A stretch of 64,000 nt of DNA. It comes from Paenibacillus sp. 32352 (GTDB lineage: Bacteria > Bacillota > Bacilli > Paenibacillales > NBRC-103111). The position numbers and the translations under genes were made by a program. Below, one piece after another: positions 43,090 through 50,763 of the stretch. A model generated the notes under the pieces. It had not been told where the DNA came from, did not search any database, and saw nothing but the letters and a program-made list of their open reading frames with translations. Location of the stretch: NCBI RefSeq assembly GCF_002042965.1, contig NZ_MZNT01000001.1, positions 1-64,000 of the forward strand. Direction: 5' to 3'. Numbering within the stretch: position 1 is the first letter of the stretch; each line of letters begins with the position of its first letter.

Positions 43090-43336
43090 GGCCCCACTTT
43101 GTGGGGTGAGTCTGTCGAGAAACCTAGTTTTGCGAGAACTTTGCTAAATATGGAGGTGGGGTATGTCTCGGAAGAGTTTACGTCCGCCTTTGAAACCCGT
43201 GAAAATACCACTAAATCTGATCCCTTTCACGGGTTTCAACAGTGGCTGGAGGGGCATACCCCACCGTAGTATATTAGTAATAGTTCAAGCCTTATAGGTT
43301 TCTCGACAATCTGGCCCCACTTTGTGGGGTTATTTT
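43090..43336. repeat. Nested-palindrome repeat element, copy 2 (complete)
   Basis: 226 of 230 bases match positions 1-230. Here both ends are visible: GGCCCCACTTTGTGGGG at 43090-43106 and again at 43313-43329, the right one followed by TTATTTT. Stems: 43114-43125/43296-43307, 43155-43164/43256-43265 and 43190-43204/43225-43239. It sits between a terminated gene and the DeoR promoter region. No transposase and no clear target duplication are visible. Confidence 0.88.
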
Positions 43337-43583
43337 ATATTTCGCCGTTGGGCTTATGAACCATAAACGCGCATAGAGGAGTGCGTGTTGACGCTGGTTT
43401 GCGCCTTTTGTTCATATGAATACGACACTATGCCGTGAAACAAGCATAAATGAGCTTGATTTTACACAGGCTCCCGCAGGGAATTTCCAGGTCATTGGCC
43501 TTTGTAAATCCGATAATGGACCATTCATACAGCCTTAATAATAAAAACATAAGATATGAGGCTAAGGAACTAGGGAAAATGTA
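43337..43583. other. Intergenic stretch upstream of the DeoR promoter
   Basis: No gene seen. It contains AAACAAGCATAAAT at 43438-43451, which reappears exactly at 43624-43637 beside the DeoR promoter; the first copy may be a distant operator. Confidence 0.5.
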
Positions 43584-43668
43584 TTGACAAAACGTATTTT
43601 GGCAATGTAATCTAAAGTTACAAAAACAAGCATAAATAAACACGTAAATGCGCATCGATGCTTGTTTT
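43584..43668 (+). promoter_or_regulatory. Promoter and operator of the DeoR-controlled operon
   Basis: TTGACA (43584-43589), 16-base spacer, TGTAAT (43606-43611). Just downstream, AAAACAAGCAT (43623-43633) and ATGCTTGTTTT (43658-43668) form a perfect 11-bp inverted repeat. Repeated A/T-rich half sites of this kind over the start region are typical of DeoR-family operators, so autoregulation is likely. Confidence 0.65.
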
Positions 43669-43691
43669 GTGGGTGTGAAGGGGGAGATCGA

Positions 43692-44453
43692 TTGCTGGCT
43701 GCCGAGAGAAAGCGAAAAATCGTGGAATATGTGAGGCAGTATCAGGCGGCTTCGGTTGCGGCGCTGGCGCAGGAGTTCGGCGTACATGAAGCCACAATCC
43801 GAAGAGATCTGGCCGAGTTTGAGCAGGAGGGGCTATTGAAGCGAACTCGAGGCGGGGTCGTTGTTGAAGGATTGACCCATAACGAGCCTTCGTTTAATGA
43901 AAGATCGAATGCGCAGCTTGAGCAGAAAATGCGCATCGGCAGAATGGCGGCCAGTCTCGTGGAAGACGGTGATCATATCATCATCGATTCCGGCACGACG
44001 ACACTCCATATTGCCAAAAACCTGGTTCATCACAACCATATCACCGTCGTTACCAACGATATGAATGTAGCTGCGGAGCTAAGGGATGCCCCAGGGGTAA
44101 GAGTGACGGTGACGGGCGGGGAATTGTACCCCTCAAGCTACATGCTTAACGGTATGTTCACCGATCGAGTGCTTCGTTCGCTTCATGTATCCAAAGCGTT
44201 TCTCGGAACACCTGCCATTCACCCCAAGCATGGCTTAATGCATCCCGAGGCTCAGCTTGTATTGGCAAAGCAAGGGATGATTGCAGCCGCCCAGGAGGTT
44301 ATCGTCGTAGCCGACGGCACCAAGATAGGGAAAATTTCACTTCACACCGTCGCACCGAACAGCTCCATCCATACTTTGATCACCGGTAACGAAGTGCCGG
44401 ATTATGACGTGAAACCGTTCCGGGATGCCGGAATCCATGTCATTACGGTATAG
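43692..44453 (+). CDS. DeoR-family transcriptional repressor
   Basis: 253 residues. N-terminal helix-turn-helix (ERKRKIVEYV...VHEATIRRDLAEFEQEGLLKRTRGG) and C-terminal sugar-phosphate sensor (DHIIIDSGTTTLHIAKNL, VTVTGGELYPSS, VVADGTKIGK). Such repressors respond to phosphorylated sugars or polyols, fitting the dehydrogenase and transporter genes downstream. TTG 43692 is preceded by AGGGGGAG. Confidence 0.88.
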   Translation: MLAAERKRKIVEYVRQYQAASVAALAQEFGVHEATIRRDLAEFEQEGLLKRTRGGVVVEGLTHNEPSFNERSNAQLEQKMRIGRMAASLVEDGDHIIIDSGTTTLHIAKNLVHHNHITVVTNDMNVAAELRDAPGVRVTVTGGELYPSSYMLNGMFTDRVLRSLHVSKAFLGTPAIHPKHGLMHPEAQLVLAKQGMIAAAQEVIVVADGTKIGKISLHTVAPNSSIHTLITGNEVPDYDVKPFRDAGIHVITV

Positions 44454-44536
44454 CTCCAGGTGAATCTTTCCTGATCGGTATTCCGGTCGGAAATTCATAT
44501 TATACAGGATTCATGATTATGGAGGTGTTTCGGTAA

Positions 44537-45628
44537 GTGGCTACAGCAACAGCGAAAGTACATTCGCGAACTCTACGCTTGACTCAGCCCCATACCGTTC
44601 AAGAGCTGCTCATCGAACGGGAGGTTAGGGAGGGATTTGTCGTCGTGGAACCGACGATCGCAAGTATCTGCCATGCGGATCTCCGCTATTTCGGCGGATT
44701 AAGAAAGCCGGAGGTGTTGGAAAGAAAGTTGCCGATGGCCCTGCTTCACGAGGGAATAGGAACCGTTGTTAGAAGCCATTCGCAGAGGCTCAATGAGGGG
44801 CAGAGAGTCGTCATCGTACCCTATGTTCCCGGTTATCTTCTTAGAGGGCTCCTGCCCGAACAATGCTGTCCGGCGTGCAGAGGGGAGATCGAGGACAATT
44901 ACTGCTCCAATGGCCAATTTCTAGGAAGCGGAACGGACGGCATAGCCCAGAGCAGATTGGTGCTGCCGGAGCCTTGTGTCATTCCTATTCCGGATAACGT
45001 CCCGGATGAAATTGCGGTGCTGGCGGAGCTGTGCAGCGTCTCGTACCGGGCGCTTCGAGGAGTCCGGCCTATGCTGGCACAGGCTAAGGTGGCCGTATTC
45101 GGCGACGGCCCCGTCGGTTATTTGACTGCAGCGATGCTGCATCATGCTTACGGGCTGCAGAGAGATCGTCTGACCGTTTTTGGAGCCATTCGGGAAAAGC
45201 TGGATGAGTTTAGCTTCGCGGACACGAGAATGGTCCAAGGCTATGATTTTGCCGCCGGTGACAAGGTGGATATTGTAGTGGAATGTACAGGAGGACGTTT
45301 TAGCGAGAGTGCGATTAATCAGGGGATCGACATCTTGAAGCCGGGAGGCCAGCTTATCGCGATGGGAGTTAGTGAAGATCTGGTTCCGGTTAATACTCGC
45401 GATGTGTTGGAGAAAGGCATAACGCTTCACGGGAGCAGCAGAAGCTCCGCCAAGGATTTTCGGGAAGTGCTCCAAGTGATGGAGCGGGAGGATTGCCAAG
45501 CAACGTTAAGGCGATTAGTACCGGATGGCTTCACCGCAGTGAGCAAAGCAGATGACCTAGCTGGCGCAATGGAATCTGCTCTGGCTCACCGGGACTGGAA
45601 AAAAACCTATCTCGACTTTCACTGGTGA
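44537..45628 (+). CDS. Zinc-dependent polyol-phosphate dehydrogenase, TarJ-like
   Basis: 363 residues, medium-chain dehydrogenase. SICHADLRYFGGLRKPEVLERKLPMALLHEGIG strongly resembles TarJ, the ribulose-5-phosphate reductase of ribitol teichoic acid synthesis (catalytic zinc ligands Cys and HE). Unlike TarJ sequences I recall, a Cys-rich loop CCPACRGEIEDNYC could bind structural zinc. Rossmann part: VAVFGDGPVGYLTAAM. The likely reaction is oxidation or reduction of a polyol phosphate such as ribitol 5-phosphate. No TarI partner is nearby; the transport context suggests catabolism. GGAGGTG lies nine bases before GTG 44537. Confidence 0.75.
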   Translation: MATATAKVHSRTLRLTQPHTVQELLIEREVREGFVVVEPTIASICHADLRYFGGLRKPEVLERKLPMALLHEGIGTVVRSHSQRLNEGQRVVIVPYVPGYLLRGLLPEQCCPACRGEIEDNYCSNGQFLGSGTDGIAQSRLVLPEPCVIPIPDNVPDEIAVLAELCSVSYRALRGVRPMLAQAKVAVFGDGPVGYLTAAMLHHAYGLQRDRLTVFGAIREKLDEFSFADTRMVQGYDFAAGDKVDIVVECTGGRFSESAINQGIDILKPGGQLIAMGVSEDLVPVNTRDVLEKGITLHGSSRSSAKDFREVLQVMEREDCQATLRRLVPDGFTAVSKADDLAGAMESALAHRDWKKTYLDFHW

Positions 45629-45656
45629 CACAGTGAAAGTCGTGTACAAATTGTAC
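45613..45656 (+). promoter_or_regulatory. Hairpin and palindrome between dehydrogenase and transporter genes
   Basis: CGACTTTCACTG (45613-45624) pairs perfectly with CAGTGAAAGTCG (45631-45642) over the dehydrogenase stop codon. It is followed at once by the palindrome GTACAAATTGTAC (45644-45656). No T run. It may separate mRNA segments or serve as an operator. Confidence 0.5.
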
Positions 45657-45837
45657 TATAGAAGCGAAGGGAAGTAAACGGCTCGAAAGGCAGAGCAGGA
45701 AAGCAAACCAAGATTTGAAAGCGCAATCATTAAGGTTTCGTAAAGGGAGTACATATTCATTAAGGGGGGATGAGGTTGGCTGCTTTGGGAGCAAGGATTC
45801 GCCATTATCGAGGTTGGAGAGGAGGGAAGCCGCCGGT

Positions 45838-46716
45838 ATGAACAGGAAAAGGCTGTGGGAATCCGTACGTCCCTATGTCATGGTCGCACCGGCCATGCTC
45901 GGTATCATCCTGTTTGTCCTCTATCCGGTACTGTATTTGGTTAAATTAAGCTTCTACAAATACAACTTGCTGAATAAGGACAAAAGCAAATTCGTCGGAC
46001 TCGATAACTTCATCGAGATATTCTCCCGCGAGGATTTTTACAGGGCTTTGCTGACTACCGTCATTTATACGGTTGGCGTCGTTGTGCTGACGATGTCCCT
46101 GTCCTTGCTTATCGCCGTATGCCTGAAACGGAAGTCGCGTATGAACGAAATCGTGCAGGCCGGCATTTTCACCCCCCATATTATTTCTATCGTCTCGGTC
46201 GCACTTGTGTGGATGTGGCTGATGGAGCCTAATCACGGCGTGCTCAACTTCCTTCTGAAATCGGCCGGACTGCCGTCCCTGCCCTGGCTGCAGAGCTCGA
46301 GCACCTCGCTCTTGTCCGTTATTATCGTTTCCGTATGGCAAAATATCGGCTACTACACGCTGATTATCGTCGCTGCGCTTCATGGGGTCAATCCCCAAAT
46401 CTACGAGGCGGCCGAACTGGATAACGCCAGCAAAGTCCGCGTCTTTTTTAACATTACACTGCCTCTTATTTCACCGCAGCTGTTCTTTATATTGGTCATC
46501 ATGACCATCGGCTCGTTCAAGGTGTTTGACACCGTAAAAATTATGACCGGAGGCGGACCTAACGGCTCCACGACGACGCTCGTGTATTACATATACGAGT
46601 TCAGGTCCAACAGCATCGGCTACGCGTCGGCGACCGGGGTTGTGCTGATGGCAATTATCGCCATTCTGACGTTCATTTACTTCCGGGTGCTGTCCAAAAG
46701 AGTTCATTATCAGTAA
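45838..46716 (+). CDS. ABC sugar transporter permease (UgpA/MalF type)
   Basis: 292 residues, six membrane helices. Binding-protein-dependent permease signature EAAELDNASKVRVFFNITLPLISP (the EAA loop that contacts the ATPase). ATG 45838 is preceded by GGAGGGAAG. No ATPase gene is in the operon, so a shared ATPase such as MsmX is probable, as for many Bacillota sugar importers. Confidence 0.85.
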   Translation: MNRKRLWESVRPYVMVAPAMLGIILFVLYPVLYLVKLSFYKYNLLNKDKSKFVGLDNFIEIFSREDFYRALLTTVIYTVGVVVLTMSLSLLIAVCLKRKSRMNEIVQAGIFTPHIISIVSVALVWMWLMEPNHGVLNFLLKSAGLPSLPWLQSSSTSLLSVIIVSVWQNIGYYTLIIVAALHGVNPQIYEAAELDNASKVRVFFNITLPLISPQLFFILVIMTIGSFKVFDTVKIMTGGGPNGSTTTLVYYIYEFRSNSIGYASATGVVLMAIIAILTFIYFRVLSKRVHYQ

Positions 46717-46759
46717 TTCCCCCAGCTTCAACCGAATGCGGCAAGGAGGTGCTTAACAG

Positions 46760-47641
46760 GTGCTCGCACAGGAAAAAAGTGTAGAAACAGCACAAGCTTA
46801 CAGTATCCGATCGGCAGCGGTTATCAAGCCGTTCCGAAAATCGCTTGGCTTTTTACTGAAGCTGCTTATGCTGCTGATGTTCATTTTCCCTTTCTTATGG
46901 ATGATTTCGACTGCATTACAGACGCTGGAGGAGACGCTGACGTTTCCCCCGACCTGGATTCCGTCCGTTCCCCAGTGGATCAACTTTGTCCAGGCGATGA
47001 GCGCGGGTCCGTTCGCCACCTACGCGAAGAACTCCATCATCATTACGCTCTCTATTATCATCTTGCAATCGGCGGTGATGATTCCGGCGGCTTATGCGTT
47101 TGCCAAATACAAGTTCAAAGGAAATGCGCTGATGTTCGGAATGGTCTTGCTGGCGTTCATGATACCGGGGCAGGTGACCTTCATCCCGGTTTACTTGATG
47201 CTGGCGGACGCAGGACTTATCAAGTCGCTGCTGCCTCAGATCATCCCGTTCATGTCCAACGCCTTCGGGATCTTCCTGCTCCGTCAATATTTTATGCAGA
47301 TTCCCCATGAGCTTATTGAAGCCGCACGGCTGGATAACGCCAGTGAGCTCGGCATTATGCGTTCGATCATGATCCCGATGTCGATGCCGGCCCTTGCGAC
47401 GATTGCGCTGTTCAGCTTCGTCAGCCACTGGAACGATTATTTCTGGCCTCTGGTAATGACCGATTCGGCATCCGTCCGGCCGCTTACGATGGGGATAGCC
47501 ATGCTGAGGGAAACGGAAGGGATCAGCAATTGGCATATCATTATGGCCGGCAACGTCGTCCTGGTCGTTCCTATTCTCATCGTGTATATGTTTGCATCCA
47601 AGCAGATTGTCAAAGCTTTCGTGCATTCCGGTATCAAATAA
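46760..47641 (+). CDS. ABC sugar transporter permease (UgpE/MalG type)
   Basis: 293 residues, six membrane helices, EAA loop EAARLDNASELGIMRSIMIPMSMP. Pairs with the preceding permease to form the channel. GTG 46760 has AAGGAGGTG upstream, and the gene starts 43 bases after its partner. Confidence 0.87.
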   Translation: MLAQEKSVETAQAYSIRSAAVIKPFRKSLGFLLKLLMLLMFIFPFLWMISTALQTLEETLTFPPTWIPSVPQWINFVQAMSAGPFATYAKNSIIITLSIIILQSAVMIPAAYAFAKYKFKGNALMFGMVLLAFMIPGQVTFIPVYLMLADAGLIKSLLPQIIPFMSNAFGIFLLRQYFMQIPHELIEAARLDNASELGIMRSIMIPMSMPALATIALFSFVSHWNDYFWPLVMTDSASVRPLTMGIAMLRETEGISNWHIIMAGNVVLVVPILIVYMFASKQIVKAFVHSGIK

Positions 47642-47667
47642 TAATGTGCAGAGAAGGGGATATTCCA

Positions 47668-48960
47668 ATGAACAAAAGATTTCCAGCCGTGCTACTGGCA
47701 GCGGCAATGACGACCGGTCTTCTTGCGGGATGCTCGGATAATAAGACGGAGCAGGCTTCCTCTAATCCTTCGGGAGCTCCGCAAGGCAAAGTAACCGTGC
47801 AGTTCTGGCACTCTCTGGGCGGGAAGAACGGCGATTACATCAACGAGATGATCAAACGCTTTAATGAAACCCATGACAAAATCGAAGTGGTAGGCACGTT
47901 CCAGGGCTCCTATGACGAGACGGTAACCAAGCTTCAGCAGGCGGTTGCGGCCAAAACAGGACCCGATATCACCATGCTTGAACGCGCTTATGTTCAAATG
48001 TTTGCGGATGCGGAAGTATTGGAGGACATGACGCCGTATATGAAGAAGTCGCAGCTGAACGTCGACGATTTCCCTCAAGGGCTTATGGGCCATTCCACTT
48101 TTAACAAAAAACTGGTGTCCCTGCCGTTCAACCGCTCCACTCCGATTCTTCATGTCAACAAGACGATGCTGGACGAGAAAGGGCTCGCGATTCCGAAAAC
48201 CTGGGATGATTTGAAGAAGGTGGCTAATGCGCTGGTCATTAAGGAGAACGGGGAATTCAAGCGTTACGGGTTCAGCATGCCTTACGATACATGGTATCCG
48301 ATAGCGATGATCTCCCAGGCCAAGGGGAAATTTTACAATGATGCCGGCACCTCTATAGGCTTCACTAACGGAGAAGGGGTCAAGACGTTCAAATTTCTGA
48401 AGGATTTGCAAAATACAGGCGCTCTCTATTTTCCTCCAGCCCAGGATTCGGGTAATATCGTCAATCAGATGTTTACAAGCGGAAAAATCGGCATGATGTA
48501 CCAGTCCACGGGTGTGATCGGCAGCTTGAAGGATAATGTCAAATTTGACTATGTGACGGCATTCCTGCCGATGGATCAAGTGTACGCCACTCCGACCGGC
48601 GGAGCCAATCTGGCATTAATGTCCGCTTCCGCCAACAAGGATGCCGCCTGGGAATTCATCAACTGGGCGATGACCGATCCCAAGGGAGGCCTGCAGTTTA
48701 TTCTGGATTCGGGGTACCTGCCGTTTACGAAAAAAATGGTCGAGTCGCCGCAAATGAAAGCATTGTGGGAAAAGGAGCCTAACCGCAAGGTCGCCTACGA
48801 TCAGCTGCAGTACGCGGTCGATACGAATAAGCATGTAGCCTGGCCGCAGGATATGCAGGAGTTTTTCAAAGCGATTCAGGCCATTATGTACGACAACAAG
48901 GATATCGAGAGCACGCTCGACACGTTCAAGAAGGAAACGGAGCGTCTGCTCAAGAAATAA
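47668..48960 (+). CDS. ABC transporter substrate-binding lipoprotein (UgpB-like)
   Basis: 430 residues. Lipobox LLAGC (Cys22), then a family-1 solute-binding protein: VTVQFWHSLGGKNGDYINEMIKRFNETH, GPDITMLERAYVQMFAD, WEFINWAMTDPKGG. WHS...N..IKRFN and the GDPD gene after it resemble the Ugp system for glycerol phosphate and glycerophosphodiesters. AAGGGGA is seven bases before the ATG. Confidence 0.86.
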   Translation: MNKRFPAVLLAAAMTTGLLAGCSDNKTEQASSNPSGAPQGKVTVQFWHSLGGKNGDYINEMIKRFNETHDKIEVVGTFQGSYDETVTKLQQAVAAKTGPDITMLERAYVQMFADAEVLEDMTPYMKKSQLNVDDFPQGLMGHSTFNKKLVSLPFNRSTPILHVNKTMLDEKGLAIPKTWDDLKKVANALVIKENGEFKRYGFSMPYDTWYPIAMISQAKGKFYNDAGTSIGFTNGEGVKTFKFLKDLQNTGALYFPPAQDSGNIVNQMFTSGKIGMMYQSTGVIGSLKDNVKFDYVTAFLPMDQVYATPTGGANLALMSASANKDAAWEFINWAMTDPKGGLQFILDSGYLPFTKKMVESPQMKALWEKEPNRKVAYDQLQYAVDTNKHVAWPQDMQEFFKAIQAIMYDNKDIESTLDTFKKETERLLKK

Positions 48961-48993
48961 AAACATACCATGCGGAAAGGAATGGAGAGAACC

Positions 48994-49755
48994 ATGATAT
49001 CTCGCCTTCAAGATCAACGATCGGTCATTGTAGCAGGACATAGAGGATGGAAATCGGATTACCCGGAAAATACGCTGCTTTCCTTTCAAAGGGCTATTGA
49101 GCTGGGGGTCGATATGCTGGAATTCGACCTGCGCTTCTCCAAAGACAAAGCGGTGGTGGTCATTCATGACGCTACTGTGGACCGGACGACCAACGGCAAG
49201 GGCAAGGTAAGTGATTATACGTTGGAGGAGCTTAAGCAGCTCGATGCAGGAGGATGGTTCGGCAACCTATTTGAGGGGCTCAAGATTCCGACGTTTGAGG
49301 AATTATGCGAGCTGATGCAATCGCACCCGGACATTCTGTTGAACGTAGAGATCAAGCCAAGCCAGGATGCGAAGGAAGTGGCGGATGCAGCCATTGCGAT
49401 TCTCAAGCGGTACGAGTACCTGCCCCGATGCGTATTCACTTGCTTCGACGCCGAGGTACTGGCCCATATTCATGACCATCACGGGCTCAAGACGCAGGGC
49501 TTCCCCGAGGAGCTCATGTCCAATTATGTGCCGGGTGCCGGCGGGACCTTATCCAAGATGTGGGCGGTCGGCATCAGCATGAAGCTGCTCACTCCGCAGC
49601 GCGTACAGGAATATGAACAGCAGGGGATTCTTCCCTGGTGCTATTGCCCGGATACGGAGCAGCAGGTGCTGTATGCGCTTGGCACAGGGTCCCTTCTGAT
49701 GACTGTCAACAACCCGCAGCCCGCCTTGCGAATCCGCCAGCAGCTGGGGCGTTAG
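48994..49755 (+). CDS. Glycerophosphodiester phosphodiesterase (UgpQ-like)
   Basis: 253 residues, no signal peptide, so cytoplasmic. Catalytic residues of the GDPD family are present: His16-Arg17 and Glu25 in GHRGW...PENT, Glu43/Asp45 in EFDLR, His58 in IHDATVDRTTNGKG, and Glu-x-Lys in NVEIKP. Splits glycerophosphodiesters into glycerol 3-phosphate and an alcohol after uptake. ATG 48994 is preferred; ATG 48982 directly abuts AAAGGA. Confidence 0.88.
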   Translation: MISRLQDQRSVIVAGHRGWKSDYPENTLLSFQRAIELGVDMLEFDLRFSKDKAVVVIHDATVDRTTNGKGKVSDYTLEELKQLDAGGWFGNLFEGLKIPTFEELCELMQSHPDILLNVEIKPSQDAKEVADAAIAILKRYEYLPRCVFTCFDAEVLAHIHDHHGLKTQGFPEELMSNYVPGAGGTLSKMWAVGISMKLLTPQRVQEYEQQGILPWCYCPDTEQQVLYALGTGSLLMTVNNPQPALRIRQQLGR

Positions 49756-49796
49756 GATAGCCAAAGCTGGCGCTGATCAGGTATACTAGATGATGT

Positions 49797-49811
49797 TAGC
49801 AAACGTTACCA
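49797..49811. promoter_or_regulatory. Possible CcpA (cre) site before the cupin gene
   Basis: TAGCAAACGTTACCA matches the cre consensus WTGNAANCGNWNNCW at all fixed positions but one. TATACT (49782-49787) lies just upstream as a possible -10 box. It would allow catabolite repression of the cupin gene. Confidence 0.35.
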
Positions 49812-49852
49812 AGGACTGAATTAGCGTCTAATAGCAGAGGAGGCACTAACGG

Positions 49853-50170
49853 ATGAGCAATATCGGAGTGTGGGAAAATGCGGAGCCGGGCGTGAAACGC
49901 AAAATTTTTGCGCCGGGCCAAACCATTATGATGATGGAAGTCCATTTTGAGGAGAACGCGGAAGGGTATCAGCACAGCCATCCACACGAGCAGCTGTCCT
50001 ACTGCCTGAAAGGAAAACTGGAATTCACCATAGACGGCGTTGTGCACGTTATTTCGCAAGGAGAGACCATCTTCATTCCTAGCGGAGCCAAGCACGGCTG
50101 CCGTGCGCTGGAGCCAAGCGCGCTGCTTGATTCCTTCACCCCGGTGCGCGAGGATCTGGTCAAGCGGTAA
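49853..50170 (+). CDS. Small cupin protein (KdgF-like)
   Basis: 105 residues, one cupin barrel. Metal ligands HSHPHEQ (H-x-H...E/Q) and a later His in PSGAKHG. N-terminal WENAEPGVKRKIFAPGQTIMMMEVHFEE resembles KdgF, which helps open uronate rings, though the sequence does not prove that role. GGAGG lies upstream. Last gene in this direction before convergent terminator. Confidence 0.78.
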   Translation: MSNIGVWENAEPGVKRKIFAPGQTIMMMEVHFEENAEGYQHSHPHEQLSYCLKGKLEFTIDGVVHVISQGETIFIPSGAKHGCRALEPSALLDSFTPVREDLVKR

Positions 50171-50198
50171 AATGCCGGATGGCGCCTATGCAAAAAAA

Positions 50199-50247
50199 AA
50201 AGACCGTCAGACACTGCGTATCAGATAGCAGCTGTTCGACGGTCTTT
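50199..50247. terminator. Bidirectional terminator between convergent genes
   Basis: AAAGACCGTC (50199-50208) pairs with GACGGTCTTT (50238-50247) across a 29-base loop. Poly-A on one side and TTTCT on the other serve both strands. Confidence 0.65.
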
Positions 50248-50263
50248 CTATTCGAGCTGAAGT

Positions 50264-50557
50264 TTAAATATCGGTGAAGTTGATGGCTCCGACGACTTGG
50301 GACAGGAAATGGGTCAGCTCTACAGCTTCCTCTTCCGTAATTTTGTATACGTGCTCCAGGTAGCCTTCTTCCTCCAGATCATCCGGTCCAATAACCGCAG
50401 TCCGTCCGGATTGAAGGTCTGTTACAAGCTTTTTGCCGTAAAAACGGTTCGTATTGGTGATGGCCAAATCAAAGCGGCGCATGGACTCTCCGACAAAGCA
50501 GACGAAGCGGGTCGTCGTCTCCTCGGTAGAATCATATAAGTAATCCAGTTCTGACAT
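50264..50557 (-). CDS. DUF3055 family protein
   Basis: 97 residues. RFVCFVGESMRRFDLAITNTNRFYGKKLVTDLQSGRTAVIGPDDLEEEGYLEHVY is the conserved core of DUF3055, a small Bacillota family with no known function. Cytoplasmic, no signal. The start at 50557 is preferred over 50581 because GGAGTG lies just upstream of it. Confidence 0.8.
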   Translation of the reverse strand: MSELDYLYDSTEETTTRFVCFVGESMRRFDLAITNTNRFYGKKLVTDLQSGRTAVIGPDDLEEEGYLEHVYKITEEEAVELTHFLSQVVGAINFTDI

Positions 50558-50763
50558 GTAAGCGTCACTCCGTTCTCGCATTTCATCGAATTGTACCCTG
50601 TATTATACATGAAGAAACGCCTGGGGGCAAAAGGCAAGCATAATATTTCGCATAAGAACATTTTACGTTTTCAATTCTTCATAAACATGATAGAATTTAT
50701 AGAATGATAGAACGACAAAAGTCTGTTTACCAGCCAAAACTTACCTAGGAGGTCTCACCAGAT

